Positions 41,759 through 49,232 of a stretch of 64,000 nucleotides of DNA are shown piece after piece. Origin of the DNA: Saprospiraceae bacterium (GTDB taxonomy: Bacteria > Bacteroidota > Bacteroidia > Chitinophagales > Saprospiraceae); contig JALHQW010000003.1 in NCBI GenBank assembly GCA_022841745.1, positions 1-64,000 on the forward strand, read 5' to 3'. How positions within the stretch are numbered: the first letter of the stretch is position 1; every line of letters begins with the position of its first letter. A program made the position numbers and the translations under genes. Below the pieces are notes generated by a model. It had not been told where the DNA came from. It ran no database searches and worked only from the letters and a program-made list of their open reading frames with translations.

Positions 41759-42238
41759 AGGGTCATTTTGCTTGGGAAATCGAACGCAATATAGAAAGCC
41801 CCATTTGTTCTGGGTAATTTTTTCTTGTTAAAACCAACTTCGTACAGGCACATCCATCATTCATCCTTAGAAAAAGGCCATTCGTTCATTAGGCCGTGCA
41901 GACAAATGCAGAAGTGCCAACTTGCCAGCGAAATGAACAAAGACTTTTATTAACCAAGACAAATCACATCACATTCATCCTGTCAACGTTCGTTTCGCTC
42001 CAATAAATCAAATAAAAACAACCTGGTTAAAAACACGTGTGTTTCTTTTACCCCGAATGCCCTACAGCCCAGCAGCCATGCTGGGCTTTTTTTTTCATGC
42101 TACCTCCCGCCCCTACTTAGTTGATAAAGTTCCTAAATGAAATCAGTTTAGGTTATTTCGATGGATGATAGTAAGGTAATCAAGTGGTTTTCAGCCGCTC
42201 GCAACAATCATAACAATCCAACAATTTTCAACAATTAC
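41759..42238. other. 480-bp gene-free stretch with an orphan terminator
   Basis: No coding frame of note on either strand; a 14-codon frame at 41903-41947 (plus) is too short to support. A textbook terminator for plus-strand transcripts stands at 42066-42095 although no plus-strand gene lies before it, since recJ runs the other way. AACAATC-type words occur at 42205-42237, next to the MFP stop codon. Confidence 0.6.
42066..42095 (+). terminator. Rho-independent terminator without an annotated gene
   Basis: AGCCCAGCA (42066-42074), loop GCCA, TGCTGGGCT (42079-42087), then nine T. Stem and T-run are both strong. The expected transcript would come from 41.8-42.06 kb on the plus strand, where I see no protein gene, so a small RNA is possible. 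Confidence 0.8.
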
Positions 42239-43300
42239 TTATTCAATTTTTTTCAACACCAGTTTGCTGTTTGGCCGGATGGCCATTAGTCCAGTTGTCA
42301 CGACGGTATCCCCTATTTGCACACCTTCCAATACCTGAACAAAATTCTCGTCACGAATGCCCGTTTCCACGTCACGGAACTCAGGCAAGCCAGCTTTGAA
42401 TACTACTATTTTTTTGCCCCTTGCCTGCGGGATGATGGCTTGGGAAGGCACTACGACCGACTGCCCTGCCCCACCTGTGTTAAGCGTTACCCTTGCAAAA
42501 GCACCGGGCAGCAAAACTGGGTCAGAACCGGCGACACTGGCCCTGACGGTCAGCGAGCGGGACTCGGCAGCAACCTTTGCCTCGGTAGCCAAAACGGTGG
42601 CCGTATAGGTGCGGCGAGAACCGGCCACTGCGAATTGCACTTGCTTGCCTTTGGGAAACAGGCTGCCGTATTTCTCAGGCACTGTGAAATCCAGCTTTAG
42701 CTGGTTCAATTGACGGATGGTGGTCAGCAAGGTAGTGGGCGAGATATAGGCACCGAGGCTCACATTGCGCAAGCCCAATCTGCCAGTGTAGGGCGCCCGT
42801 ATTTCTGTCTTGGATATGCTCACCCGCACCAGTTCCATATCAGCCTTGATATTGTTTACCTGAAGTTCGCTCAGGTCCACCTCCTGTTGGCTGATGCCTT
42901 GGATTTTCAATAGTTCCCGTTGGCGCTCCAGGGTCTTTTGGGCGATTTCGAGCTGCACTTGCAGCTTTTTCAATTGAGCTTGCAGGTCGTCGTCAAACAA
43001 CTTGGCCAGCAAGACCCCCTTTTGTACCGAAGCCCCTTCCACGATTTTGTGGGAAACGAGCCGACCTGAAATTTCGGGCCTGATTTCCGTTTCTTCAAAA
43101 GGCTGCAAAGTACCCGGCACTTCCAGGTTTTCGGCTAATCGTTTTTCAACGGCCACGAAGCCATTAACCTGAACGGGCATATCCTTAGGAGGGCCGCCAG
43201 CAGCGGGTTGGTTGCCGCCCTTTTTCTCTTCTTTGCAGGCTGCAAGCTGTGACAACACTAACAGGAGCAGGCAAAATCGCAGTATTTGGTATTTTTTCAC
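42239..43300 (-). CDS. HlyD/MFP-type periplasmic adaptor of an RND efflux pump
   Basis: 353 residues from the GTG at 43300. The ATG at 43327 would leave only a few nucleotides after the TATTTTTG box, so GTG is preferred. The signal peptide carries the lipobox Leu-Ala-Ala-Cys near residue 22. EIRPEISGRLVSHKIVEGAS and GVLLAKLFDDDLQAQLKKLQ start the barrel-sandwich domain, a coiled coil hairpin spans ~85-150, APYTGRLGLRNVSLG returns to the lipoyl-like half, and GAFARVTLNTGGAGQSVVVP and the membrane-proximal domain follow. It links an inner-membrane RND pump to an outer-membrane channel. Neither partner is adjacent. Confidence 0.88.
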   Translation of the reverse strand: MKKYQILRFCLLLLVLSQLAACKEEKKGGNQPAAGGPPKDMPVQVNGFVAVEKRLAENLEVPGTLQPFEETEIRPEISGRLVSHKIVEGASVQKGVLLAKLFDDDLQAQLKKLQVQLEIAQKTLERQRELLKIQGISQQEVDLSELQVNNIKADMELVRVSISKTEIRAPYTGRLGLRNVSLGAYISPTTLLTTIRQLNQLKLDFTVPEKYGSLFPKGKQVQFAVAGSRRTYTATVLATEAKVAAESRSLTVRASVAGSDPVLLPGAFARVTLNTGGAGQSVVVPSQAIIPQARGKKIVVFKAGLPEFRDVETGIRDENFVQVLEGVQIGDTVVTTGLMAIRPNSKLVLKKIE

Positions 43301-43337
43301 GCAGTAATATTTAAGAAATTGGAACAACGAACCGCCT

Positions 43338-43345
43338 CAAAAATA
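43338..43345 (-). promoter_or_regulatory. Promoter -7 box for the MFP gene
   Basis: TATTTTTG on the minus strand matches TAnnTTTG. Its likely start point is around 43331, which argues for the GTG start at 43300. Confidence 0.45.
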
Positions 43346-43528
43346 GAATAGTGGGTTCGCTTTCGGGGGCGTCGGTCGTTAATTTTGACAAAAAAGGCGA
43401 ATTGGCAATCAAACAAGGCAGTTCAGTAGTCAATCACGTTCTGTGAGCACTTCTGTTTTGGCTATTTCTTCCCGAATTTGTGCTTTTGCCTTACTACTTA
43501 GCATGGGGTATAGTTGCTGCGGTGGCAG

Positions 43529-44485
43529 TCACAGACCTCCGGTTGTCGGATAAACAATTGGCGTTGGATTATTTCTCGCACCTCCAAGAACCTCCGCATA
43601 GACCCTCGGCACCAGTACCCTGAGCGACGCTGGATGAATGCCAAACCTCGCCTCGCCTTCCAACAAGAAACCCTCCCCGTCCATATGTGCACCGATGGGC
43701 CTTGTTGGCGCAATGACCACCTCCTTGCAGGTATAGCATTCTGCAAGGGCACTTTTATGGAAGGTTCGGTTCAAAAATCGCCAACTTTCCAGCACGTACC
43801 GCCACTTGGGCGCTTTCTTGATGAGCAGCACTTCCAGCTTTCCATCGGTGAAATTTGCCTTTGGAACAATGCTGAACCCATAGCCATAAATTGGTGCATT
43901 GGCCACCTCTACAAGAAAGCAACTACGCTCTATTTTCACGCCGTCCACTTGAATTGCGAAGCGCTGCGATTCGTAGCGGAACGCTTCTTCCAATGTGTAT
44001 TTGAAATAGGCCCAGAAGCCCCGAACCGGGCTGTCGTGCAAGTGCTTGGCCACGGCCCCATCGAAGCCGACCCCAGCGAGGTTGACAAAATGCTGCCCGT
44101 TCAGTGTGCAGGTATCAATCGTAATGGGAATCCCATCATTAAGGTGGCGGATGGCCTTCGCAACGTCACGTCCAAGCCCAAGGTGTCCGGCAAAGCCGTT
44201 GCCGGAGCCAGCCGGCAGAACGCCAAGTACAGTTTCGGTCCCTATCAATTGGCTAGAAATCTCGTTCACGGAGCCGTCGCCGCCACAAGCCACCACCAGG
44301 TCGCAGCCAAGTTCGACGCCCTCTTTTGCAAGCTCAATGGCATGGCCTGCCCGCTCGGTATAGCACAGTTCATGGTCGAACAAGTCGTGGTCGAGGTTGT
44401 CGGCTATCAACTGAGGCAGGTTCCGCCTGCGGTTGGCACCGGAGCGGGGGTTGGCGATGAACCGTATTTTTTTCTTCTCCTTCAT
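43529..44485 (-). CDS. Diacylglycerol-kinase-family lipid kinase (YegS/DgkB type)
   Basis: 318 residues. IRFIANPRSGANRRRNLPQL is the N-terminal PRSG nucleotide loop, and VVACGGDGSVNEISSQLIGT the GGDG ATP-binding motif, followed by LGVLPAGSGNGFAGHLGL. The C-terminal beta domain has GVGFDGAVAKHLHDS. It should phosphorylate a lipid such as diacylglycerol or a sphingolipid-like base. It overlaps the end of the upstream GtrA-type gene by 4 bp (ATGA) and is co-translated with it. Confidence 0.92.
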   Translation of the reverse strand: MKEKKKIRFIANPRSGANRRRNLPQLIADNLDHDLFDHELCYTERAGHAIELAKEGVELGCDLVVACGGDGSVNEISSQLIGTETVLGVLPAGSGNGFAGHLGLGRDVAKAIRHLNDGIPITIDTCTLNGQHFVNLAGVGFDGAVAKHLHDSPVRGFWAYFKYTLEEAFRYESQRFAIQVDGVKIERSCFLVEVANAPIYGYGFSIVPKANFTDGKLEVLLIKKAPKWRYVLESWRFLNRTFHKSALAECYTCKEVVIAPTRPIGAHMDGEGFLLEGEARFGIHPASLRVLVPRVYAEVLGGARNNPTPIVYPTTGGL

Positions 44486-44871
44486 TTAAAGACAAAATGC
44501 CTGAACATCCAGTAATTGACCGTCAGGCCCATCAGTACAGCGACTATTGTTTTTGATACAATATATTGAATATCAAACAGTTCCTTGAGGAGCCAAACGC
44601 CACCTGTGTTGAGCAGCAGGCTCGTCGCAGAAGCAATAACGTAGCGAAACACCTGCCCGTGCCATTTGGTTGTATTGCGCTGAAAGGCCCAGTTGCGCAG
44701 CAATAAAAAGCTCACTACCGCCCCGCATAGCGCTCCTGTGGCATTGCTGGCTACGTACCAAAGCCCAGCGAACTCTTTTAAGCCGATGGTCACAAGGAAA
44801 TCGGTCGTTGTAGCGGTGATGGCAACGGCCTGCGAACGCAGCCAGGAGGATTTGGTGGTGGTCGTATTCAC
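44482..44871 (-). CDS. GtrA-family membrane protein
   Basis: 129 residues with four predicted membrane helices: AVAITATTTDFLVTIGLKEF, VASNATGALCGAVVSFLLLR, FRYVIASATSLLLNTGGVWL and VSKTIVAVLMGLTVNYWMFR. This is the short GtrA fold that moves lipid-linked sugars across the membrane. It pairs with the lipid kinase through a 4-bp overlap. The two may serve cell-surface lipid or polysaccharide synthesis. Confidence 0.88.
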   Translation of the reverse strand: MNTTTTKSSWLRSQAVAITATTTDFLVTIGLKEFAGLWYVASNATGALCGAVVSFLLLRNWAFQRNTTKWHGQVFRYVIASATSLLLNTGGVWLLKELFDIQYIVSKTIVAVLMGLTVNYWMFRHFVFK

Positions 44872-44880
44872 GGCGCAAAG

Positions 44881-44931
44881 GTAACACGGACTGGCAGTCC
44901 GTGTTACGTAGGCACGGACTGGCAGTCCGTG
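44881..44931. repeat. Two tandem palindromes between convergently spaced minus-strand genes
   Basis: 44881-44907 is a near-perfect palindrome with 12-bp arms (GTAACACGGACT ... AGTCCGTGTTAC), and 44913-44931 is a shorter copy (CACGGACTGGCAGTCCGTG). The first lies 10 bp upstream of the GtrA-type gene and the second touches the TAA stop of the flavoprotein gene. When read as protein it gives TDCQSVL-like peptides, which I recall as spurious ORF ends in other environmental genomes. Confidence 0.85.
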
Positions 44932-45591
44932 TTACCACCAAACAGAAACTTGATCAAGTGTTTTTCTTCGCAAATCGGGCACGGTCGCCCCTTCCGCTGG
45001 GTAGCCGACGGGGATGAGGAGGAAGGGTCGCTCGTTTTCTGGCCGGTCCAGAATGCGCTGGAGGAAGTTCATTGGGCTGGGCGTATGGGTGAGCGACACA
45101 AGGCCAGCTTGGTGGATGGCAGCCAACAGGAAACCACAGGCGATGCCCACCGATTCGTTGACGTAGTAGCATTTGCGGCGCTCGCCACCTTCTATTTCGT
45201 AGGCTTTTTTGAAAACGATGATAAGCCAAGGGGCGATTTCGAGGAAGGGCTTCTGCCAGTCGGTGCCGATTGGGGCAAGGTCTTGAAGCCATTCCTCGCT
45301 CATGCGCCCGCCATAACTCTCCCGTTCTTCTTCCTCTGCGGCATCCTTGATTTTTGATTTAACGGCGGGGTCTCCCACGATGCAAAACGTCCACGGCTGC
45401 TTGTGCGCCCCACTGGGAGCGGTGCTGGCCGTCATGACGATGTTCTCGATGACTTCCTTCGGAATGGGCTTGTCGGAAAAAAAGCGAAGGGAGCGGCGGC
45501 GCTCCATATAATCATGAAATGCCTTGCTACGGTCGAGGGTTTCGGCCTCCGTGAAATGGAGCGGGGAAAATGGGATGTGCGGATATTCCAT
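44932..45591 (-). CDS. Iodotyrosine-deiodinase-like flavoprotein (nitroreductase fold)
   Basis: 219 residues from the ATG at 45591 (MEYPHIPFSPLHFTEAETLD). FMN-binding features are RRRSLRFFSDKPIP, TASTAPSGAHKQPWTF and LIPVGYPAEGATVPDLRRK. The substrate lid reads EEEERESYGGRMSEEW and ends in TDWQKPFLEIAPW. Glu, Tyr four residues later, and Lys 21 residues after the Tyr have exactly the spacing of the three residues that bind the amino-acid end of halotyrosine in mammalian iodotyrosine deiodinase. Reductive dehalogenation of halotyrosines is therefore likely. It overlaps no gene; the ORF6N gene ends 43 bp upstream. Its TAA lies in the palindrome at 44881-44931. Confidence 0.9.
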   Translation of the reverse strand: MEYPHIPFSPLHFTEAETLDRSKAFHDYMERRRSLRFFSDKPIPKEVIENIVMTASTAPSGAHKQPWTFCIVGDPAVKSKIKDAAEEEERESYGGRMSEEWLQDLAPIGTDWQKPFLEIAPWLIIVFKKAYEIEGGERRKCYYVNESVGIACGFLLAAIHQAGLVSLTHTPSPMNFLQRILDRPENERPFLLIPVGYPAEGATVPDLRRKTLDQVSVWW

Positions 45592-45634
45592 TGGATTGGA
45601 TTTTTGGGCAAATCTATGCTTTTCGGATTGGCGC

Positions 45635-46150
45635 TTAACCTTTATTGAAGCCAATCGGCTTGCGTGGCTCTTTTTCCTTTTCCACGAACTGCCGGATGAC
45701 CTTCAATATCTGCTGGATTTGCGCACCTCGTTCCACAGATTGGGTTTCCAAGGCTGTCAGTCGTTGCTCCAGTTCTTTGTACATCCCTATCACGTTGCGC
45801 ATTTGAACAAAGGCTTTCACCACGAAAATGCTGGCCTGTACGGCAGCTTCGGTATTAAGTACGCTGGCAGCCATGACAGCGCCTTGCTCAGTGAAGGCGT
45901 AGGGCAAATACCTCCGCCCTCCCAAACTTGAGGTCGCATTTTGCGACCTCAAGTTGGCATATTCCTCTTCGGTCAACTGAAACATAAATTCGGTTGGGAA
46001 ACGCATGATATTGCGCTTGGCTTGTTCGTTCAAACGCTTTGTAGTCGTTCCATAAACCTCTGCCAAATCAACGTCCAACATGACTCGTTGGCTTCTGATG
46101 AAATAAATCTGCGAAAGGAATTCTTCGGAATAGGAGGGTAGCTTTTTCAT
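45635..46150 (-). CDS. ORF6N-domain protein (KilA-like DNA-binding)
   Basis: 171 residues. IYFIRSQRVMLDVDLAEVYG ... TKRLNEQAKRNIMRFPTEFM and LPYAFTEQGAVMAASVLNTE form the ORF6N domain (residues ~12-100), usual in phage and mobile elements. The C-terminal part is a coiled coil (RNVIGMYKELEQRLTALETQ). The domain is thought to bind DNA. It stands alone, 43 bp before the flavoprotein gene, and is flanked on its other side by the inverted repeat at 46170. It may be a remnant of a mobile element. Confidence 0.9.
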   Translation of the reverse strand: MKKLPSYSEEFLSQIYFIRSQRVMLDVDLAEVYGTTTKRLNEQAKRNIMRFPTEFMFQLTEEEYANLRSQNATSSLGGRRYLPYAFTEQGAVMAASVLNTEAAVQASIFVVKAFVQMRNVIGMYKELEQRLTALETQSVERGAQIQQILKVIRQFVEKEKEPRKPIGFNKG

Positions 46151-46169
46151 AGTCGTATGTTTATTTAAT

Positions 46170-46323
46170 GGTTCGTGAAGTTTTCGGGTTTACGGGTTCT
46201 AAGGTCGTGGTCTAATTGCTGTTTTTGAAATGGTGGTTAGTTTTTCAGCTCTTTAAAAATTGATTTGCGGCTAGGTTTTGCCCCCAAACCCTAAAACCCG
46301 AGAACCTTAGAACTTCACGAACC
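46170..46323. repeat. Inverted repeat between the ORF6N gene and the TIGR02757-like gene
   Basis: GGTTCGTGAAGTT (46170-46182) and CTAAGGT (46199-46205) on the left match AACTTCACGAACC (46311-46323) and ACCTTAG (46304-46310) on the right, with a 16-bp CGGGTTT-word insertion only in the left arm. The right arm continues with AAACCCTAAAACCCG words. It lies in the divergent intergenic space and could hold both promoters. Confidence 0.75.
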
Positions 46324-46324
46324 A

Positions 46325-47209
46325 TTGTTATTGTCAGCAAAGAAATTAAAAGAACTTGAATTTGCAAAATGGGAAAGCAGTTCTACTTTGGTGCTTAATT
46401 TCTCAAACTTTACAGCACTCAATTTGCCACCCACCGACCTTAAATCCTTCCTCGACGACTGTGTTGACCGCTACAACCAGCCCAGTTTCATCGAAAACGA
46501 CCCGATTGGCGTGCCACGACGGTTCTCCAAATTGCAGGACATTGAAATCTCGGCGTTCTGGACAGCCATGCTCGCTTGGGGCCAGCGGAAGACCATCATC
46601 AACAAGGCGAACGAACTGTTCGGGCTGATGGGCAACGCACCGCACGATTTCATCTTAAATCACCAAGAAGCGGACAGAAGGCCATTCCTAAACTTCGTCC
46701 ACCGCACTTTCCAAGCGACGGATACCCTTTATTTCCTGGAGTTTTTTCAATGGTTTTACCAAAACCACCAATCGCTCGAAGCGGCGTTCTTGAAAGGAAT
46801 GACACCAGCAGATGCCCATGTGGAGGCAGGCTTGATTGGTTTTCGGGCCTTGTTTTTTTCACTTCCCGATGCTCCGCAACGGACGCAAAAGCACGTGCCA
46901 TCGCCCATCACCAAGAGCACCTGCAAGCGGCTGAACATGTTCCTCCGTTGGATGGTGCGCAGCGATGACCGGGGCGTGGACTTCGGGCTTTGGAAACACA
47001 TCAAGCCTTCCCAATTACTTGTGCCATTGGATGTTCACGTAGAGCGCCATGCCCGCCGCTTTGGCCTCCTTACTCGTCCACAGACGGACTGGCTTGCCGT
47101 ACTGGAGTTGACGGAACGGCTAAGGGGGTTTGACCCAAATGACCCGGTGAAATACGATTTTGCGCTGTTTGGGCTGGGAGCCAATTTAGGGATGAGGGGT
47201 GAGGGATGA
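46325..47209 (+). CDS. TIGR02757-family protein (DUF2400)
   Basis: 294 residues from a TTG at 46325. The true start is uncertain because the conserved part begins near LKSFLDDCVDRYNQPSFIEN (residue ~38). Family marks are RFSKLQDIEISAFWTAMLAW, GQRKTIINKANELFGLMG, KRLNMFLRWMVR and PLDVHVERHARRFGLL. The function is unknown; distant relation to HhH-GPD DNA glycosylases has been suggested for this family, which fits the DPVKYDFALFGLG end. The last residues (GMRGEG) and stop are encoded by a GAGGGAT-like array, so the C-terminus looks recently altered by the repeat. Confidence 0.8.
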   Translation: MLLSAKKLKELEFAKWESSSTLVLNFSNFTALNLPPTDLKSFLDDCVDRYNQPSFIENDPIGVPRRFSKLQDIEISAFWTAMLAWGQRKTIINKANELFGLMGNAPHDFILNHQEADRRPFLNFVHRTFQATDTLYFLEFFQWFYQNHQSLEAAFLKGMTPADAHVEAGLIGFRALFFSLPDAPQRTQKHVPSPITKSTCKRLNMFLRWMVRSDDRGVDFGLWKHIKPSQLLVPLDVHVERHARRFGLLTRPQTDWLAVLELTERLRGFDPNDPVKYDFALFGLGANLGMRGEG

Positions 47210-47248
47210 AGTCGGCATTTTCATCCCTCATCCCTCTCTTCGTCCCTC
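47189..47248. repeat. GGGATGA-word hairpin spanning two convergent stop codons
   Basis: The left arm GGGATGAGGGGTGAGGGATGAA (47189-47210) pairs with the right arm TTCATCCCTCATCCCTC (47220-47236), continued by TCTTCGTCCCTC. The TGA of the plus-strand gene (47207-47209) and the TGA of the minus-strand gene (47247-47249) both lie in the arms. It also encodes the last four residues of the plus-strand protein. Confidence 0.85.
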
Positions 47249-48089
47249 AATTGAGTTTATCCAAAACGTACCGCTGATAATTGTTGCCACGCTGGCGGCC
47301 CTCGCAGGCATCGTCGGCAAAATTGGGTAGGGCTTGTTGGCGACCATCGTAGGAAGGGCGGGTGAATAGCCACCTGGAGTTGTAGAAATCTGGGTTGTCG
47401 AGTGTGGGTATAAGGCCGAGTGGACTGAGCAGAGAGGTGTTGCAGGTGTTATCAATGGCTGATTTATCTGCCATTTCAATAACGGTAGCCTCAAATGGCA
47501 GCGAAATCATTTCCTTGGCCAAATCCTCGATGGAGAGTGGGTTTGGAGTGTCAATTCCTTCTATTAAATTATGGAGGGTAAACGCATTGTATTCTCTCGT
47601 CCATTGCGCCAGCAGATGGCCTTCGTTCATCAAACTTGCTTCGAAAGAGAGGAGTGCATAGAGTTCGTAGTCGTTTTCGAAGCTCTTGAGCATACCCGTT
47701 GAAATGAAAAAATCGCCCCCTGGAAGAGCAAACGCCAAGCGGTCTTCGTCCTTGATGATATAGACTTTCCAAATACGGTCTTGGTCCCATTTGTCAGTGA
47801 TGGACGACTGCTTGTCCAAATGCATGACGCTGGTGGCTTGGTCATAAAGTTTCTGCAAATACCAGTAAACGGAGGTGTCGTAAGGAGGGAGTTCTGCCAA
47901 GAACTCATGTTGCAGCAGAAGCTCATTGCGGAGCATGGCACCGAGTTTCTCTAATTTTTCTTTTTTGAAAGAGGATTCATCGGGCACGTCGGGCAGTTCG
48001 CCTTGGCAGGCGAAAAAAAGCATGGAGCCTATGATAGGGAAAAATAAAGCCTTCGCAAGACGGCTTGGCCGGTGTTGTTCATAGTTCAT
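47247..48089 (-). CDS. Lipoprotein with a degenerate M48-like metallopeptidase fold
   Basis: 280 residues with a signal peptide ending in a lipobox-like Phe-Phe-Ala-Cys (~28). The stretch IIKDEDRLAFALPGGDFFIS, TGMLKSFENDYELYALL is typical of the strand-helix that precedes the zinc site in M48 peptidases, but the HExxH motif is replaced by FEASL (SFEASLMNEGH), so both His ligands are gone. Further on, VIEMADKSAID resembles the ExxAD region. It is probably a non-catalytic binding or scaffold protein at the membrane. It stops inside the repeat at 47189-47248 and is convergent with the TIGR02757-type gene. Confidence 0.7.
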   Translation of the reverse strand: MNYEQHRPSRLAKALFFPIIGSMLFFACQGELPDVPDESSFKKEKLEKLGAMLRNELLLQHEFLAELPPYDTSVYWYLQKLYDQATSVMHLDKQSSITDKWDQDRIWKVYIIKDEDRLAFALPGGDFFISTGMLKSFENDYELYALLSFEASLMNEGHLLAQWTREYNAFTLHNLIEGIDTPNPLSIEDLAKEMISLPFEATVIEMADKSAIDNTCNTSLLSPLGLIPTLDNPDFYNSRWLFTRPSYDGRQQALPNFADDACEGRQRGNNYQRYVLDKLN

Positions 48090-48285
48090 AGTTTGTTCTT
48101 GATAGCAATATGTAGATAAACTCCTGTGAGACTGGACTATGCAGCTACAAAAATCAAGCCGAACCTTTTAACGTATGATGAGCGAAAAATGGTGAATAGT
48201 CCGTCCCAACCAGTCAGGAATGAATTTGCAAGGCACAAGCTTACAAGCATTTGCAAATTAAAATGGTTTCAATTATTTTTCAGTT

Positions 48286-49146
48286 TCACTTTAATAGTCG
48301 CAGCAGGTACTCGCCATAGCCGCTTTTGATGAACTTATGGCCAAGTTTTTCGAGTTGGGCATCGTCAATAAAGCCCATTTCCCAAGCCACTTCCTCAATG
48401 CAGCCGATTTTCAAGCCCTGTCGCTCTTCGATGACCTGAATGAACTGGCCTGCTTGGAGCAATGAGGCATGGGTTCCAGTATCCAACCAAGCCACGCCCC
48501 GACCGAGCACACCTACCTTGAGCTTGCCCATTTCCAGGTAAATACGGTTCACATCCGTAATTTCATACTCACCCCGAGGGCTGGGCTTTAGGTTCTTGGC
48601 GATGTCAACTATCTGATTATCATAGAAATACAAACCGGGCACTGCGTAATTCGACTTGGGGTGCTGGGGCTTCTCCTCAATGCTGATGGCCTTGAAGTTC
48701 TCATCGAACTCCACGACACCATAGCGATCTGGGTCAGCCACTTGGTAGGCAAATATAACGCCGCCATTGGGGTTGGCACTTGCCTGCATCAGTTCGGCCA
48801 TGCCTGCGCCATAGAAGATATTGTCGCCCAAAATCAATGCGGCAGGCTCTCCATTGATGAACTTCTCGCCCAAGACGAAAGCCTGTGCAAGGCCGTTTGG
48901 CTCGTACTGCGGCACGTACTCGAAGTTGCAGCCGATTTCATGGCCGTCGCCCAGTAGCTTCTCGAAATTGGGAAGGTCATAGGGCGTGGAGATGATGAGG
49001 ATGTCCTTGATGCCCGCCTGCATGAGCGTGCTCAAGGGGTAATAAATCATCGGCTTGTCGTAAACCGGCATCATTTGCTTGCTCACGACGAGCGTTAGTG
49101 GGTATAAGCGGGTGCCGAGGCCCCCGGCTAGGATGATTCCTTTCAT
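48286..49146 (-). CDS. rfbA: Glucose-1-phosphate thymidylyltransferase
   Basis: 286 residues, the usual length. [17 protein letters not shown] is the nucleotide-transfer loop, [20 protein letters not shown] follows, [13 protein letters not shown] binds the metal, and [18 protein letters not shown] and [15 protein letters not shown] are family marks. It makes dTDP-glucose, the first step towards dTDP-rhamnose for surface polysaccharides. The other dTDP-sugar genes are not adjacent. It lies downstream (on the same strand) of the DUF2199 gene. Confidence 0.96.
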   Translation of the reverse strand: MKGIILAGGLGTRLYPLTLVVSKQMMPVYDKPMIYYPLSTLMQAGIKDILIISTPYDLPNFEKLLGDGHEIGCNFEYVPQYEPNGLAQAFVLGEKFINGEPAALILGDNIFYGAGMAELMQASANPNGGVIFAYQVADPDRYGVVEFDENFKAISIEEKPQHPKSNYAVPGLYFYDNQIVDIAKNLKPSPRGEYEITDVNRIYLEMGKLKVGVLGRGVAWLDTGTHASLLQAGQFIQVIEERQGLKIGCIEEVAWEMGFIDDAQLEKLGHKFIKSGYGEYLLRLLK

Positions 49147-49154
49147 GTTTTAAA

Positions 49155-49232
49155 CGGTGGACGGTGGACGGTGGATGGTGGACGGAATCTTGAACCTAGT
49201 CAAAACCATCCGGCGTCCACCGCAAGCCGTCA
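49155..49232. repeat. CGGTGGA-word hairpin at the DUF2199 stop codon
   Basis: CGGTGGA three times and TGGTGGA once (49155-49182), then CCATCCGGCGTCCACCGC words (49206-49223). The minus-strand TGA of the DUF2199 gene (49230-49232) starts the array when read on that strand. It stands between rfbA and the DUF2199 gene. Confidence 0.8.

Noticed and set aside
41903-41947. 14-codon frame as a leader peptide
   Set aside because: Too short, with no biosynthetic gene after it and no repeated codon signal.
44573-44941. Open frame reading TDCQSVL at its start on the minus strand
   Set aside because: It overlaps the GtrA-type gene in another frame and begins in the palindromic repeat; it has no family resemblance.
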